This document shows positions 7,633 through 16,586 of a stretch of 64,000 bases of DNA, one piece after another. Positions within the stretch are counted from its first letter, which is position 1. The number at the start of each line of letters is the position of its first letter. The notes beneath the pieces are model-generated. The model was given only the letters and a program-made list of their open reading frames with translations, did no database searches and was not told the origin of the DNA. The stretch is taken from contig JAEWMX010000007.1 of the NCBI GenBank assembly GCA_023393065.1, positions 1 to 64,000 of the forward strand. The letters run 5' to 3'. A program made the position numbers and the translations under genes. This DNA comes from Bacillota bacterium. Lineage in GTDB: Bacteria > Bacillota_I > Bacilli_A > RFN20 > CAG-826.

Positions 7633-8559
7633 TTACAATTTACCTAATTTATGAAAGAAGTCAAATGTGCTCTCGTGGACGCCGCGCGCAAAACAAGCAA
7701 TCCTTTTTGGAACAGCTTTGTCCTTCGGATATCCGCTGATTCCAAATAATCCGCGCGGAATTAAATAGCGCCCGTGAGAGTCGTCTTGACTCGCGAGCAG
7801 GGCAATACCTAAGGCCGACTTCTCCGGAGGGCACATGAAGACATTCATAAAATTGCGAGCGATGCGCGAAAACCAGCGCGGAAAAGAACTCGAAGCGCCG
7901 CTGACGATATTCGTCGAAGCGACACCGGGATGCATCATAGAATAGCGAATACCACCGCTTTTTTGATTCATGAAGAAATAGTGGTTGGCCATCATGAATT
8001 TTTTTGAAAGGGCGTATTGGCGGTACAAGGTCAATTTGTCAGAAGTAAAATAAGATTGAATATTTTGATATTTATAGCGGCGATTGGCCAACGATCCAAC
8101 GCAGACGACATTTACGCTATCCATCTTTGAAAAATATGGTCGCAGCAACTCAAAAAGGTAGAATGTACCTAAGTAGTTTGTCCCGATTGTCAAAGGATAG
8201 CCGTCAGTGGTTAACGCATCTTTTTTGGGGTGAAAGATGCCGGCGTTAAAAACAAAGCCGTCAATTTTGGAATATTTATTTTGCAGTTCTAAAGAAAACT
8301 TTTCAATACTTGAAAAAGAGGCTTGATCATAGATTAATATGTCAATTTGCGCACCAGGTAAAGTTTCGAGGATTTCGGCGCGCGCTTTTTGGGCGCGTCC
8401 AAGGCTGCGACAAGCCATCACTACTCGCGCGCCTTTAGCGGCCAGCAAACGCGAGGCATAAAACCCGATTCCGCTATTTGCTCCGGTGATGACGATCGTC
8501 TTATCGGATAAATCACCGACGCGGTCATCGAGATACGCAAGATATTTTAAATTGTCCAT
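7633..8559 (-). CDS. Short-chain dehydrogenase/reductase, retinol-dehydrogenase-like
   Basis: A 308-residue NAD(P)-dependent oxidoreductase. The dinucleotide motif is TGANSGIG (about 25-32), followed by ACRS, which suits NADP(H). NAG occurs in GFVFNAGIF, and the catalytic YxxxK is YALSK. The length and C-terminal extension match retinol dehydrogenase/WW-oxidoreductase-like SDRs; the bacterial substrate is unknown. The gene overlaps the stop of the 59-residue membrane protein gene (ATGGACAATTTAA) and nearly touches the ABC-F gene, so the three probably form one transcript. Confidence 0.8.
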   Translation of the reverse strand: MDNLKYLAYLDDRVGDLSDKTIVITGANSGIGFYASRLLAAKGARVVMACRSLGRAQKARAEILETLPGAQIDILIYDQASFSSIEKFSLELQNKYSKIDGFVFNAGIFHPKKDALTTDGYPLTIGTNYLGTFYLFELLRPYFSKMDSVNVVCVGSLANRRYKYQNIQSYFTSDKLTLYRQYALSKKFMMANHYFFMNQKSGGIRYSMMHPGVASTNIVSGASSSFPRWFSRIARNFMNVFMCPPEKSALGIALLASQDDSHGRYLIPRGLFGISGYPKDKAVPKRIACFARGVHESTFDFFHKLGKL

Positions 8560-8726
8560 AGATCGAGTTCGATCACAATGACGAGAATGGCAATCAAAAC
8601 GGCGACGACAAGCATTGCGACTAAAGCCATGGTCACGATTTTGCGGTCGAGTTTATTTTTAGGATTAAATTTCGGCTCGTTATCGGGCCGGGGTGTCATT
8701 TTGTTATTCTTATCAAAATCAAACAT
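8547..8726 (-). CDS. Small single-pass membrane protein (59 aa)
   Basis: A short frame encodes a polar N-terminus of about 30 residues (MFDFDKNNKMTPRPD...) and one hydrophobic helix (ALVAMLVVAVLIAILVIVI), ending ELDLWTI. GAGGAG lies 8 bases before the ATG. Its end overlaps the SDR start by 13 bases, which implies translational coupling. No family recognised. The pattern, cytoplasmic tail then a C-terminal anchor, could tether a partner to the membrane. Confidence 0.6.
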   Translation of the reverse strand: MFDFDKNNKMTPRPDNEPKFNPKNKLDRKIVTMALVAMLVVAVLIAILVIVIELDLWTI

Positions 8727-8793
8727 TAATTTTTCTCCTCATGTATTTTAGCAGTTAAACAGTTTTTTTCTAGTAAAAAAACAAAACGATAAT

Positions 8794-10062
8794 TTATTCG
8801 TCTTCGTCTGCGGGAGGGAGAACTTTTACGCGGATCTTTTCAACGGTGAACTCATCGGCCTGAGTGACTTTGATTTCGAGATTTTTATAAGTGAAGCGGT
8901 CGCCGACTTTAGCAAAGCGCTCTAAAATCGAAACGCACCATCCGCTAACGGTTGAGTAATCGGCGTCTTCATCGAGGTCTAATTCGACTAGTTCGAAAAA
9001 ATCTTCGATATTCATCGCGCCATCTATCTGATAGACCCCGTCGCCCAATTCGGTCGCTTCTTCATCGATTTCATCCATTTCATCCCAGATGTCGCCGACT
9101 AATTCTTCGACGATGTCTTCGAGGGTGATTAAACCTTCCGTGCCGCCGTATTCGTCTTTGACGATAGCGATGTGGTTGTGCGAGGCTTTAAAGTCTTGTA
9201 AGACCGCAGATATATTGCGGGAACGAGGGACAAAAGTGACGGGCGTTAAAAGGGTGCGCACATCGATTTTTTCGTTGTTGAGCATCGCTTTCAAGAGGAG
9301 CTTTGTCGGCAAGATGCCAATGATATTATCAATCGTCTCCTCATAGACTGGCACGCGCGAAAACATAAAAACGTTATCGTCGTTGATCAGATCGCTGATG
9401 TCATCTTCGATGTCAAAGGCAAAAATATCGACGCGAGGTGTCATGATTTCGTAGGCCTGCGTATCCATGAAAGTGATAGCCGAGCGAAGCAATTCGCCTT
9501 GTTCTTCGTCGATGACGCCTTCCTCTTCAATGGTGTCGACCATCTCTTGAAGCTCATCATCGCTGACCGCCTCTTCTTCCTCTTCGGCTTTTTTGTATAG
9601 CGGCGAGACGATGAGGCGACCGATGGCGCTTGAAGCGTAGACAAACGGAATAAAGATGTATTTAAAAACGAGAATCGGATAAGCATAGAGTTTAGCGAGG
9701 CCGTGAGAGTAGACGCGACCGATGACCTTCGGAATAATTTCGGCGAAAGTGACGATGATCAAAAACATGATGATGGTGATGATGCTGGGGCCGAGGATAT
9801 CGCCAAAATACGAGATGCTCGCGAGTGACGAAGCGGCGATATTGACAAGATTGTTCGAAAAGAGAATCGTCGTAATCGTCTTGTCGTATTCGTTTGCGAA
9901 CTTGTAAGCCAAAGCCGCGCTTTTGCTGCCTTTTTCAGCATCTTTTTTAAGACGCAAAGTATCAACGGTGCTATACACCATATCCGCTGAGCTGAAAAAA
10001 GCCGAAAATGCGACCATGACGGCGATGGCGGCAAGGACGATGATTTCTAGCGGCGTCATCAT
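8794..10062 (-). CDS. CNNM/CorC-type transporter with CBS domains
   Basis: A 422-residue protein with the DUF21/CNNM membrane domain (about four helices in 1-190), a CBS pair (about 200-330, with MTPRVDIFAFD and GTEGLITLEDIVEELVGDI) and a C-terminal CorC_HlyC domain (TVSGWCVSILERF). Relatives handle Mg2+ or Co2+ export or homeostasis. It overlaps the upstream paralogue by four bases (ATGA), so the two are co-translated and may act as a pair. The acidic tail (PPADEDE) is unremarkable. Confidence 0.85.
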   Translation of the reverse strand: MMTPLEIIVLAAIAVMVAFSAFFSSADMVYSTVDTLRLKKDAEKGSKSAALAYKFANEYDKTITTILFSNNLVNIAASSLASISYFGDILGPSIITIIMFLIIVTFAEIIPKVIGRVYSHGLAKLYAYPILVFKYIFIPFVYASSAIGRLIVSPLYKKAEEEEEAVSDDELQEMVDTIEEEGVIDEEQGELLRSAITFMDTQAYEIMTPRVDIFAFDIEDDISDLINDDNVFMFSRVPVYEETIDNIIGILPTKLLLKAMLNNEKIDVRTLLTPVTFVPRSRNISAVLQDFKASHNHIAIVKDEYGGTEGLITLEDIVEELVGDIWDEMDEIDEEATELGDGVYQIDGAMNIEDFFELVELDLDEDADYSTVSGWCVSILERFAKVGDRFTYKNLEIKVTQADEFTVEKIRVKVLPPADEDE

Positions 10063-11096
10063 GGCTTAACCTTGCCTTTCGCAATTTTGGGGTTGAATTC
10101 GTCAATATCCCCGACGAGTTCTTCAAGGACATCTTCCATGGTCACCATACCTAAGACGACATCTTTGGAGCCGCGAACGATAGCGATGTGCGTGTGATTG
10201 CGCTTAAAGCCTTCGATCATCTCGTCCATCATAATCTGCGTCGTCACAAAATAAGGTTTCTGCAAAGTCGATTCAATGGTGATATCGCGATTTTTCAAAA
10301 ACTTGTGCAAATACGTTTTGACATGAAGAATGCCGACAATATTATTAATATTGCCGCGATAGATGGGAATGCGCGAATAATTCGTCTCTAAGAGATGTTG
10401 ATTCAGTTTCTCGTGGGTCAGGCCCTGAATATCAATCGCAAACATTTTGGATCGAGGAGTCAACACTTCTTTGACCGAGGTATCGACAAAATCGAACGAG
10501 GCGTAGATGATGTCGGATTCATTCTCTTCAATTAGACCTTCTTCTTCGATCGACTCGACGATATTAGTAAAATCATCCCTAGTCAGTGTCGGCTTCTCTT
10601 TAAAGCGAAAAACTTTATAGACGATCCAAATAATGCCCTGAAAGATGAGAATTACTGGATAAATAATAAGTGATAAGCCATAGATGATATAGCTCGAAAA
10701 CATCGCCATCTTATCTGGCATCGCCTTAGCGATAAGCTTTGGTATCGTATCGCCAAAAAGGTAAAAGACAAGAGTCGTGACAACCGTCGAAATAATTGAA
10801 ATTACCTCATCTGTCACGCCATAAATGCGGAGCAAAGAAAGAAAAAGCACTGTCGAAATGACAGAAGCAAGAATAGCTACGATGTTATTTCCAATGAGAG
10901 TCGCAATCAGTGTGCGATCATATTTTTCATGAATTTTAACGACTAGTTTAGCGGTTTTGCTGCCTTCATCAGCCCTGACCTTCATGCGGAACTGATTCAT
11001 CGCCGCGAAGGCTGTTTCCGTCATCGAGAAGAAGGCGGAAGCGATTAGCAACAAAATAATTAATAAGATATAGAGCCACGATCGAGGGTCAGGCAT
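10059..11096 (-). CDS. CNNM/CBS paralogue lacking the CorC_HlyC domain
   Basis: A 345-residue paralogue of the next gene. It has the DUF21 membrane domain with about four helices, then a CBS pair (LTPRSKMFAID; VLGMVTMEDVLEELVGDI), and stops shortly after with FNPKIAKGKVKP. The C-terminal CorC_HlyC domain present in its neighbour is missing. The start is the ATG at 11094-11096, ten bases after GGAG; an in-frame TTG two codons earlier is less likely. Co-translation with the full-length paralogue makes a heteromeric transporter plausible. Confidence 0.8.
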   Translation of the reverse strand: MPDPRSWLYILLIILLLIASAFFSMTETAFAAMNQFRMKVRADEGSKTAKLVVKIHEKYDRTLIATLIGNNIVAILASVISTVLFLSLLRIYGVTDEVISIISTVVTTLVFYLFGDTIPKLIAKAMPDKMAMFSSYIIYGLSLIIYPVILIFQGIIWIVYKVFRFKEKPTLTRDDFTNIVESIEEEGLIEENESDIIYASFDFVDTSVKEVLTPRSKMFAIDIQGLTHEKLNQHLLETNYSRIPIYRGNINNIVGILHVKTYLHKFLKNRDITIESTLQKPYFVTTQIMMDEMIEGFKRNHTHIAIVRGSKDVVLGMVTMEDVLEELVGDIDEFNPKIAKGKVKP

Positions 11097-11191
11097 CGAC
11101 AACCAACTCCTTTATTAGACCTCAACGCGAAAGCAATAATAACATAACTATAAATTGTTCGCAAACAATAATTCGGGCAGACGCGCGAGCG

Positions 11192-11776
11192 TTATTTGGC
11201 TTTGCCGAGCACTTCGTGGCAATGGCGACAGCGCGGCTCATAGGCTTCGGCCGCTCCGACGACGACGATCGGATCTAAGAAATGAGCCGGCCGGCCGTTG
11301 ACGATCCGCTGGGTTTTGGTGGCTGGCGAACCGCAGCGCACGCAAATCGCCGTCAGCTTGGTGACGAACTCGGCGCGGGCCATCATTTCCGCCGTCACGG
11401 CAAACGGCTCGCCGCGAAAATCGCTATCGAGACCTCCGACAATAACGCGAATGCCAATATTAGCTAGATGCTCGCAGAGAGGAATCAGCTCTGAGTCAAG
11501 AAATTGAATCTCGTCAATCACGACGGCATACGTGCTGTCTTTAATGTGTGAAAGGATATCTTTTGACGAATCGATTACGATTGATTTTCGACGGCTATTG
11601 CTATGGCTTACAACTTCGTCTAAAGAATAGCGATTGTCGATGCGGGGACGAAACACCAAAACTTCTTTTTTGGCGTATTCGAGCCTTTTGATGCGGCGAA
11701 TGAGTTCCTCGCTCTTGCCGGCGAACATCGGACCGGTGACCACTTCAATCCAGCCCGGTTTATTAATTGTGTCCAT
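11192..11776 (-). CDS. tdk: Thymidine kinase
   Basis: A 194-residue type II thymidine kinase that salvages thymidine to dTMP. The P-loop is GPMFAGKSEE (about 15-24) and Walker B-like is VVIDEIQFLD. The lasso region with the substrate-binding Tyr is near the C-terminus (EAYEPRCRHC). Four zinc-binding cysteines occur as CVRC and CRHC. It has its own AGAGG ribosome binding site and stands alone between the CNNM pair and the long Pro/Ala/Glu-rich gene. Confidence 0.95.
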   Translation of the reverse strand: MDTINKPGWIEVVTGPMFAGKSEELIRRIKRLEYAKKEVLVFRPRIDNRYSLDEVVSHSNSRRKSIVIDSSKDILSHIKDSTYAVVIDEIQFLDSELIPLCEHLANIGIRVIVGGLDSDFRGEPFAVTAEMMARAEFVTKLTAICVRCGSPATKTQRIVNGRPAHFLDPIVVVGAAEAYEPRCRHCHEVLGKAK

Positions 11777-11838
11777 ATTTGAATCCTCTTCACTAGATTA
11801 TGCCAAAGGTATCAGTCAATAACAATGTTATAAGCAAC

Positions 11839-11862
11839 AAAAAAGGCGATATAAATCGCCTT
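11839..11862 (-). terminator. Intrinsic terminator after the Pro/Ala/Glu-rich gene
   Basis: The minus strand reads AAGGCGAT-TTAT-ATCGCCTT followed by TTTTT, a perfect eight-pair stem with T tract, about 19 bases after the stop at 11881. Confidence 0.9.
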
Positions 11863-11880
11863 AATTGATTGAATGAAATG

Positions 11881-14022
11881 TTACTCTTTAATCTCTTTAA
11901 CCCAGTTGTGGAGTTCGACTTTTCCTTGTTCAAGGCCGCTCTTTTCCATGGTGTCAGCAATCAGTTGTTTCGCCCTTCTCAAACTGAGATCGGACTTGAC
12001 TTTGAAGACGAGAGGAATGTCTTTATAAATGCCTTTATGGCCGGCATCTTGAACGGGAAGAGTGGTCTTTTCATAATCTTTAGGATCAAGCGCGTAGTAG
12101 AGTTTAAGGCTCTTGCCGGCAATCGTGATCTTTAGATACGTCTTGGTGTGGAGGCGGAAGGTATCGCCCGAATTTGAAACGCGGCTCTTGACGCCGTAAC
12201 TCATAACTTCGCTTTTCAGCTCGTTATAGTTATTTTTCATCTCTTTATCGGCCTTCAACATTCTCGTTTGAAAGGGAATGCGCTCATAGGCCGGCTTTTC
12301 CACTTCTTCTTCCTTTGGCTGAGGAGCAACTTTTACGGGTGCTGGCTTCTCGGCGGGAACGATGACGGGAGCGGGCTGAACGACTGGCGCCGGAGCGGGT
12401 ACCACTTGTACAACAGGAGCCGGAGCCGGCTTAACGGCTACCATTTTTTCAATGGCCTCGAGCATGATCTGACGCATTTCTTCGACCGTGACTGGTTTAG
12501 GTTCGGCGACAGGTTCGGGCTGAGGTTCAGGTTTGACCACCACTTTAGCCAATTCTTCGGAGATGACGGCGCGAATTTTATCTTCGCTCAATTCCTCTTC
12601 GACAACCTCGGGTTCGGGCTGAGGTTCTGATTTTACGATAAGTTTCGATAATTCGTCGGCAATCAACTGGCGAATTTGATTTTCGTCAAGCGGTTTGACT
12701 GTCAGCTCTTCTTTCGGAGCAGGAACAGGAACCGGAGCGGGGGCGGGAGCTGGCACGGCGACGATAATCGGTGCCGGGGCGGGTTTTTCAACCTCTTCGA
12801 CTTTTAGTTCTTCTCTGACCATCGCGCGAATTTCTTCTAGGGAAGGACCGACTTGAACAACAGCTGGAGCGGGTGCTTTGGGTTCTTCTTTAACAGTTGG
12901 AACCACTGCCGGTTTAGCCCCTAATTCGCCATGCATAATCTCTTTAATTTTATCGACATTCACTTCGTCGTGCTTAGCGGGTTCTTCTTTAACGGCTTCG
13001 TAACCGACGGCTGGTTGAACTTTAGGTTCTTCCTTGGCGACAGGTTTTGGCTCTTCTTTTTCAACGGGTTTGGGTTCTTCCTTAACTTCCTCTTTCTTAG
13101 CCTCGACTGCAACTGTGTGGGGCTCAAGGCACGGGAATTTCCCCTCTTTCATACACGGGCAATATCCGGCTTGCATGCAAGGGACGAAATTTCCGCGAGC
13201 GCAAGGGCAAGAAGCCAAGAACGGATAAGGCGGATAAATGTTCTGCTGTGGGGCCGGAGCAGCTTGCGGCTGTGCCGGTGGGCCATAAGTATTAATGTAT
13301 TGGACGAGTAATGGTCCGCTGATTCCAGGCTGAGTGTTCACAGTATGAACAGGTGAAGCTGGCGCTTCGGGTTTAGCCGCTGGAGCGGGGGCGCTTTCAA
13401 GTTCATCATGGAGAACTTCGCGTATTTCGTCAGCGCTAGGCGCATTAGGTTGCGGTTCTTCGCGAATTAAAACGAGGCGCTCATCGTTGCCACTGGCGTT
13501 CGAGAATGTTCTCTTTGGTGGCGTTGGTGCATTTGCACAGTAGGCCATATTAATAATGCCGGCCACTAAAATTAAGATGAGAGCGAGAGCGATGAAACCA
13601 TGTGTCGCCCAAAGCAAAATCGAGACTAATAAGGTGCTTGGAGTCAGCACTGTAGTAATGAACTGAGCGGTGCCAAGCAGGAAAGCGACATCAAAGACGC
13701 TAACGGCCAAAATCAAATACCAGCTGACTAAGACAAGGGCTGATTTTGGTTTGTTGTACTTGGCCATCAAAACGATCCAAATAATTGGGATGATGAGACC
13801 AAAAACGCCGATTGCAGTGAGCATCACAATTCTCAGGAGATCGTAAACTGGATTGCCTAAAAAACTAAACCACGAGTAAATTTGTCCCCAACTATCGGCA
13901 AAGAAGCCGGGAAAAGTGTAAAAATTACCGAGATTTAGAAAGGGCAAAACTACGAAGAGGACGATTCCCAAAACGAGCGCAACTAATGCGGCGATGGTTA
14001 AAGCGACAGTTGTTTTCTTCAT
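11881..14022 (-). CDS. Membrane protein with Pro/Ala/Glu-rich repeats and conserved C-terminal domain
   Basis: 713 residues in four parts. Residues 1-160 carry four hydrophobic helices. Residues 165-580 are low complexity (P, A, E, K, V). Within it are two CPC-type cysteine motifs (272-282 and 288-298, spacing C-x-C-x7-C each) and six copies of a degenerate helix, roughly xIRxxxxEEL, at 199-208, 358-367, 397-406, 449-458, 482-491 and 515-524. Residues about 585-700 are a folded domain (SRVSNSGDTFRLH, AGKSLKLYYALDP) that I recall as an uncharacterised C-terminal domain in Bacillota. It may be a membrane scaffold; the function is unknown. AGAAGG precedes the ATG. Confidence 0.75.
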   Translation of the reverse strand: MKKTTVALTIAALVALVLGIVLFVVLPFLNLGNFYTFPGFFADSWGQIYSWFSFLGNPVYDLLRIVMLTAIGVFGLIIPIIWIVLMAKYNKPKSALVLVSWYLILAVSVFDVAFLLGTAQFITTVLTPSTLLVSILLWATHGFIALALILILVAGIINMAYCANAPTPPKRTFSNASGNDERLVLIREEPQPNAPSADEIREVLHDELESAPAPAAKPEAPASPVHTVNTQPGISGPLLVQYINTYGPPAQPQAAPAPQQNIYPPYPFLASCPCARGNFVPCMQAGYCPCMKEGKFPCLEPHTVAVEAKKEEVKEEPKPVEKEEPKPVAKEEPKVQPAVGYEAVKEEPAKHDEVNVDKIKEIMHGELGAKPAVVPTVKEEPKAPAPAVVQVGPSLEEIRAMVREELKVEEVEKPAPAPIIVAVPAPAPAPVPVPAPKEELTVKPLDENQIRQLIADELSKLIVKSEPQPEPEVVEEELSEDKIRAVISEELAKVVVKPEPQPEPVAEPKPVTVEEMRQIMLEAIEKMVAVKPAPAPVVQVVPAPAPVVQPAPVIVPAEKPAPVKVAPQPKEEEVEKPAYERIPFQTRMLKADKEMKNNYNELKSEVMSYGVKSRVSNSGDTFRLHTKTYLKITIAGKSLKLYYALDPKDYEKTTLPVQDAGHKGIYKDIPLVFKVKSDLSLRRAKQLIADTMEKSGLEQGKVELHNWVKEIKE

Positions 14023-14173
14023 AAATAACCTTCTTTCTGTGCTTACGCTATGACTATGACTATAGTTTATTATAAGAATATAAAATATTCTACAATTCTT
14101 TAAAAAATATGCGAGAAATGCGCAGTATTTTAAAAAAATTGCGCAAATACGGGACTTTTTTTAGATGACATAA

Positions 14174-15028
14174 CTACCTGTTTGTATAAATTTGTAGATG
14201 CTTTTTGAGTAACTTAATGTGAATTTGGCCTTTCGGACCTTCCTCGCCATCTATACACCATGGCGAATCAATTATAGGATCAATCGTCACCTCATCGATC
14301 CGATAGTAGGCGGTTCGGCGCTTAAGAAACAAGTAATTAAGCAGCCCGTTAAAAGGCCCAGGTTTTGTCAAATAGACATCAAATTTGCCGTCATCGAGAG
14401 AATTTCGTAAATTAATAGGAAAGCCTCCGACATAACGGCTATTGAGAACCATTAAAAACGGCACTCTGTGTTCTTTGATCTCACCACCGATATGAACTTT
14501 TACGGCAAAACTATGGGGAACGACGGCATCCCTGACGGCATTCATATAGTAAGCCATCTTTCCAAACGTTTTGATTCTTTTCCTCTTGGTAGCATATGAT
14601 ATTTCGCTAAATGTTCCAATGGCGGAAACAAAAGTAAAATATACCTTGTCATTGATCACGCCAATATCGAATTGTTGGATTTTGCCTTTCTTAATAATAT
14701 TAAGGCTTCTATTAAGACGCTTATCAATGCCAAAATTCTTGCCGAAATCATTGAGCGTTCCGCTTGAAATATAGCCGAGAATCGGCCTTTTTTCCTCTTT
14801 GGCAATCGCGTTGACGATGCGATGAAAAGTGCCGTCCCCACCCGCAAAAACGAGAACATCGTACTCAGCGCAAGCAAGTGACGCCAATTTATCGAGTTCA
14901 TCGATATTATTAGCGTATGCAATATTTACATGGTCAAAAATATCTTCTAGCCGACTGCGAATAAAATCAATCTTATTGACGATGCGCCCGCTTCCAGGTG
15001 CATTCGAATACAAGAAGATGGCATTCAT
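14174..15028 (-). CDS. Lipid/diacylglycerol kinase family protein
   Basis: A 284-residue member of the DAGK catalytic family (YegS/DgkB type). The nucleotide-binding motif is FAGGDGTFHRIVNAI (about 61-75) and the second conserved patch is GTLNDFGKNFGID. The C-terminal WCIDGEEGPKG resembles the D-G-E motif of these kinases. It likely phosphorylates diacylglycerol or a related lipid at the membrane face. Upstream, TGGTAAGAT ends six bases before the ATG with no ribosome binding site, so the message is probably leaderless. Confidence 0.85.
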   Translation of the reverse strand: MNAIFLYSNAPGSGRIVNKIDFIRSRLEDIFDHVNIAYANNIDELDKLASLACAEYDVLVFAGGDGTFHRIVNAIAKEEKRPILGYISSGTLNDFGKNFGIDKRLNRSLNIIKKGKIQQFDIGVINDKVYFTFVSAIGTFSEISYATKRKRIKTFGKMAYYMNAVRDAVVPHSFAVKVHIGGEIKEHRVPFLMVLNSRYVGGFPINLRNSLDDGKFDVYLTKPGPFNGLLNYLFLKRRTAYYRIDEVTIDPIIDSPWCIDGEEGPKGQIHIKLLKKHLQIYTNR

Positions 15029-15034
15029 ATAAAT

Positions 15035-15043
15035 ATCTTACCA
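15035..15043 (-). promoter_or_regulatory. Extended -10 of the lipid kinase gene, leaderless
   Basis: The minus strand reads TGG-TAAGAT, then ATTTAT, then the ATG of the kinase gene. Six bases between -10 and ATG place the transcription start at the start codon. Confidence 0.6.
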
Positions 15044-15080
15044 TATGAAAGGGCTTTTTAATAAAATATGAAGAATAAAC

Positions 15081-15109
15081 TTGAAAAGAATTCTTTATAA
15101 GAATAGTAT
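15081..15109 (+). promoter_or_regulatory. Promoter of the M28 peptidase lipoprotein gene
   Basis: TTGAAA and TAGTAT are separated by exactly 17 bases. The -10 box lies 30 bases before the ATG at 15140, and an AGGGG ribosome binding site lies between them. Confidence 0.7.
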
Positions 15110-15139
15110 TTACATTACTAATAAATAGGGGCTTTAGAA

Positions 15140-16555
15140 ATGAATAAAACGATAGCAAAAATCCCAAGTATCCTTCTAGCCATTTTACTCGTGTCTTGCA
15201 CTCCCGACAGCACGGGAAGCGACACGAATTCTGATTCTTCAGACGATGGTAGTTTAGACACATCGAGTATCGATGATGGCTTTTTAAAAAATGTCGATGA
15301 TGAAATATCGGTTGAAAACGCTCAAGAGCATATCGAGTATTTGGCCGGAAATGAAATTGGCGGAAGAGCCTCAGGAAGCGCCGACAATCAGAAAGCGTGC
15401 CAATATGTCGCCGATCATTTCGAGGAATATGGCTTTACTCCCTACTCTGAAGAAACTGGCTATTTTCAACCATACATACAGCCTCACACGAGAATTTTTA
15501 GCGAATATTTTTCTTTTGAAGTGACCAACACCGCTCAAACCGCGAGCGCTTCTTATCGTTATGCTTATGATTTTTCATTCTTCTATGGTAATTTCACCGC
15601 ATTTGGTTATGTGTTCTCAGGACTTACATTCGACGATCAGGCCGAGCTAGTCGCTTTTGACACGACAAGTACAAATTATGCTGACAAAATCGTTTTGACG
15701 AACAGCATAACTTCTTCTATATTAACCGACTTATACAATGACGGGGCGAAGGGGGCGATTGTTCGCGATTCGTATGAAGAATCCTACCCCGCTACCGAAT
15801 TTGGGCAAGGCGATATGTTTGACGACACCGATTTCCTCTTTCTTTATGCCGCTCCTGAATCTTATAATTCACTTCTATCCAATATTGCAAATGGACTAAA
15901 TAAGGCCGATGTTTCCTATGCTATCGATAATGTCAGCAAAACGGTTAATAATGTCGTCGGTGTCTTAGACGTCGGTGCCGATTCCAGCATCATCGTTTCC
16001 GCTCATATCGACCATTTAGGTCGATTCGATGCCGAAGATGATGGCTATTACGCCGGTGCTCTCGATAACGCCTCAGGCGTCGCCGGCATGCTCGAACTCG
16101 CTCGCATCTATAAAGAGAATGCCGAGCTTCTTGCCAAGAATGTCATTTTCATCGCCTACAACGGCGAAGAGGCGGGTTTATTTGGCTCGCAGTTTTACTC
16201 GCGTAATATGGTTGGTGAAAAAGCAGCGACTCGCGCCGCCTTTAACCTCGATATGATCGGAGGCGGTTCTAACGATTACGAGCTCGAAATTATCGGAAAT
16301 GTCGGTGGCCTTGGTAAGACGATTGAAGCCAAATGTGACGATTACGGAATCGATAACTATATTCTGGCGGGCAATCAGGCAAATAGCGACCACTACTGGC
16401 TCGGACAAATGCGCATCGTCTCGATGTCCTTCGTTCACTTCGATGATCGATACTACCATCGTCCCGCCGATACCGAAGACAAGATTAATTATGATGTTTT
16501 TGCCAATCAGCTATCAATGATAGCTAATTTGATGCTCAGTTCATATAACAAATAA
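15140..16555 (+). CDS. M28-family zinc peptidase lipoprotein
   Basis: A 471-residue exported aminopeptidase-like enzyme. The lipoprotein signal ends in LLVSC (Cys 20), then a Ser/Asp-rich linker. A PA-like domain (about 110-260) precedes the M28 core. Zinc ligands of the family can be followed: His in SAHIDHL, Asp in GALDNASG, Glu pair in YNGEEAG, Asp in NLDMIGG and His in YYHRPADT. It probably trims peptides at the outer face of the membrane. It has its own promoter and a terminator and does not share an operon. Confidence 0.9.
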   Translation: MNKTIAKIPSILLAILLVSCTPDSTGSDTNSDSSDDGSLDTSSIDDGFLKNVDDEISVENAQEHIEYLAGNEIGGRASGSADNQKACQYVADHFEEYGFTPYSEETGYFQPYIQPHTRIFSEYFSFEVTNTAQTASASYRYAYDFSFFYGNFTAFGYVFSGLTFDDQAELVAFDTTSTNYADKIVLTNSITSSILTDLYNDGAKGAIVRDSYEESYPATEFGQGDMFDDTDFLFLYAAPESYNSLLSNIANGLNKADVSYAIDNVSKTVNNVVGVLDVGADSSIIVSAHIDHLGRFDAEDDGYYAGALDNASGVAGMLELARIYKENAELLAKNVIFIAYNGEEAGLFGSQFYSRNMVGEKAATRAAFNLDMIGGGSNDYELEIIGNVGGLGKTIEAKCDDYGIDNYILAGNQANSDHYWLGQMRIVSMSFVHFDDRYYHRPADTEDKINYDVFANQLSMIANLMLSSYNK

Positions 16556-16583
16556 AAAATCTATCCGAAGATAGATGATTTTT
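16555..16583 (+). terminator. Terminator after the M28 gene, possibly bidirectional
   Basis: ATCTATC-CGAA-GATAGAT (559-576 within 16.5 kb) forms a seven-pair stem with a CGAA loop. A T-rich run follows on the plus strand and A-rich DNA precedes it, so it may also stop minus-strand transcripts leaving gltX and tRNA-Glu. Confidence 0.85.
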
Positions 16584-16586
16584 AAA

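Noticed and set aside
12300..12900. Long plus-strand frames opposite the Pro/Ala/Glu-rich gene
   Set aside because: They mirror the low-complexity coding strand, lack ribosome binding sites and have no motif.
11881..14022. CRISPR-like or DNA satellite repeat in the Pro/Ala/Glu-rich region
   Set aside because: The repetition is at protein level only, with no constant DNA repeat and spacer pattern; no CRISPR array was seen elsewhere either.
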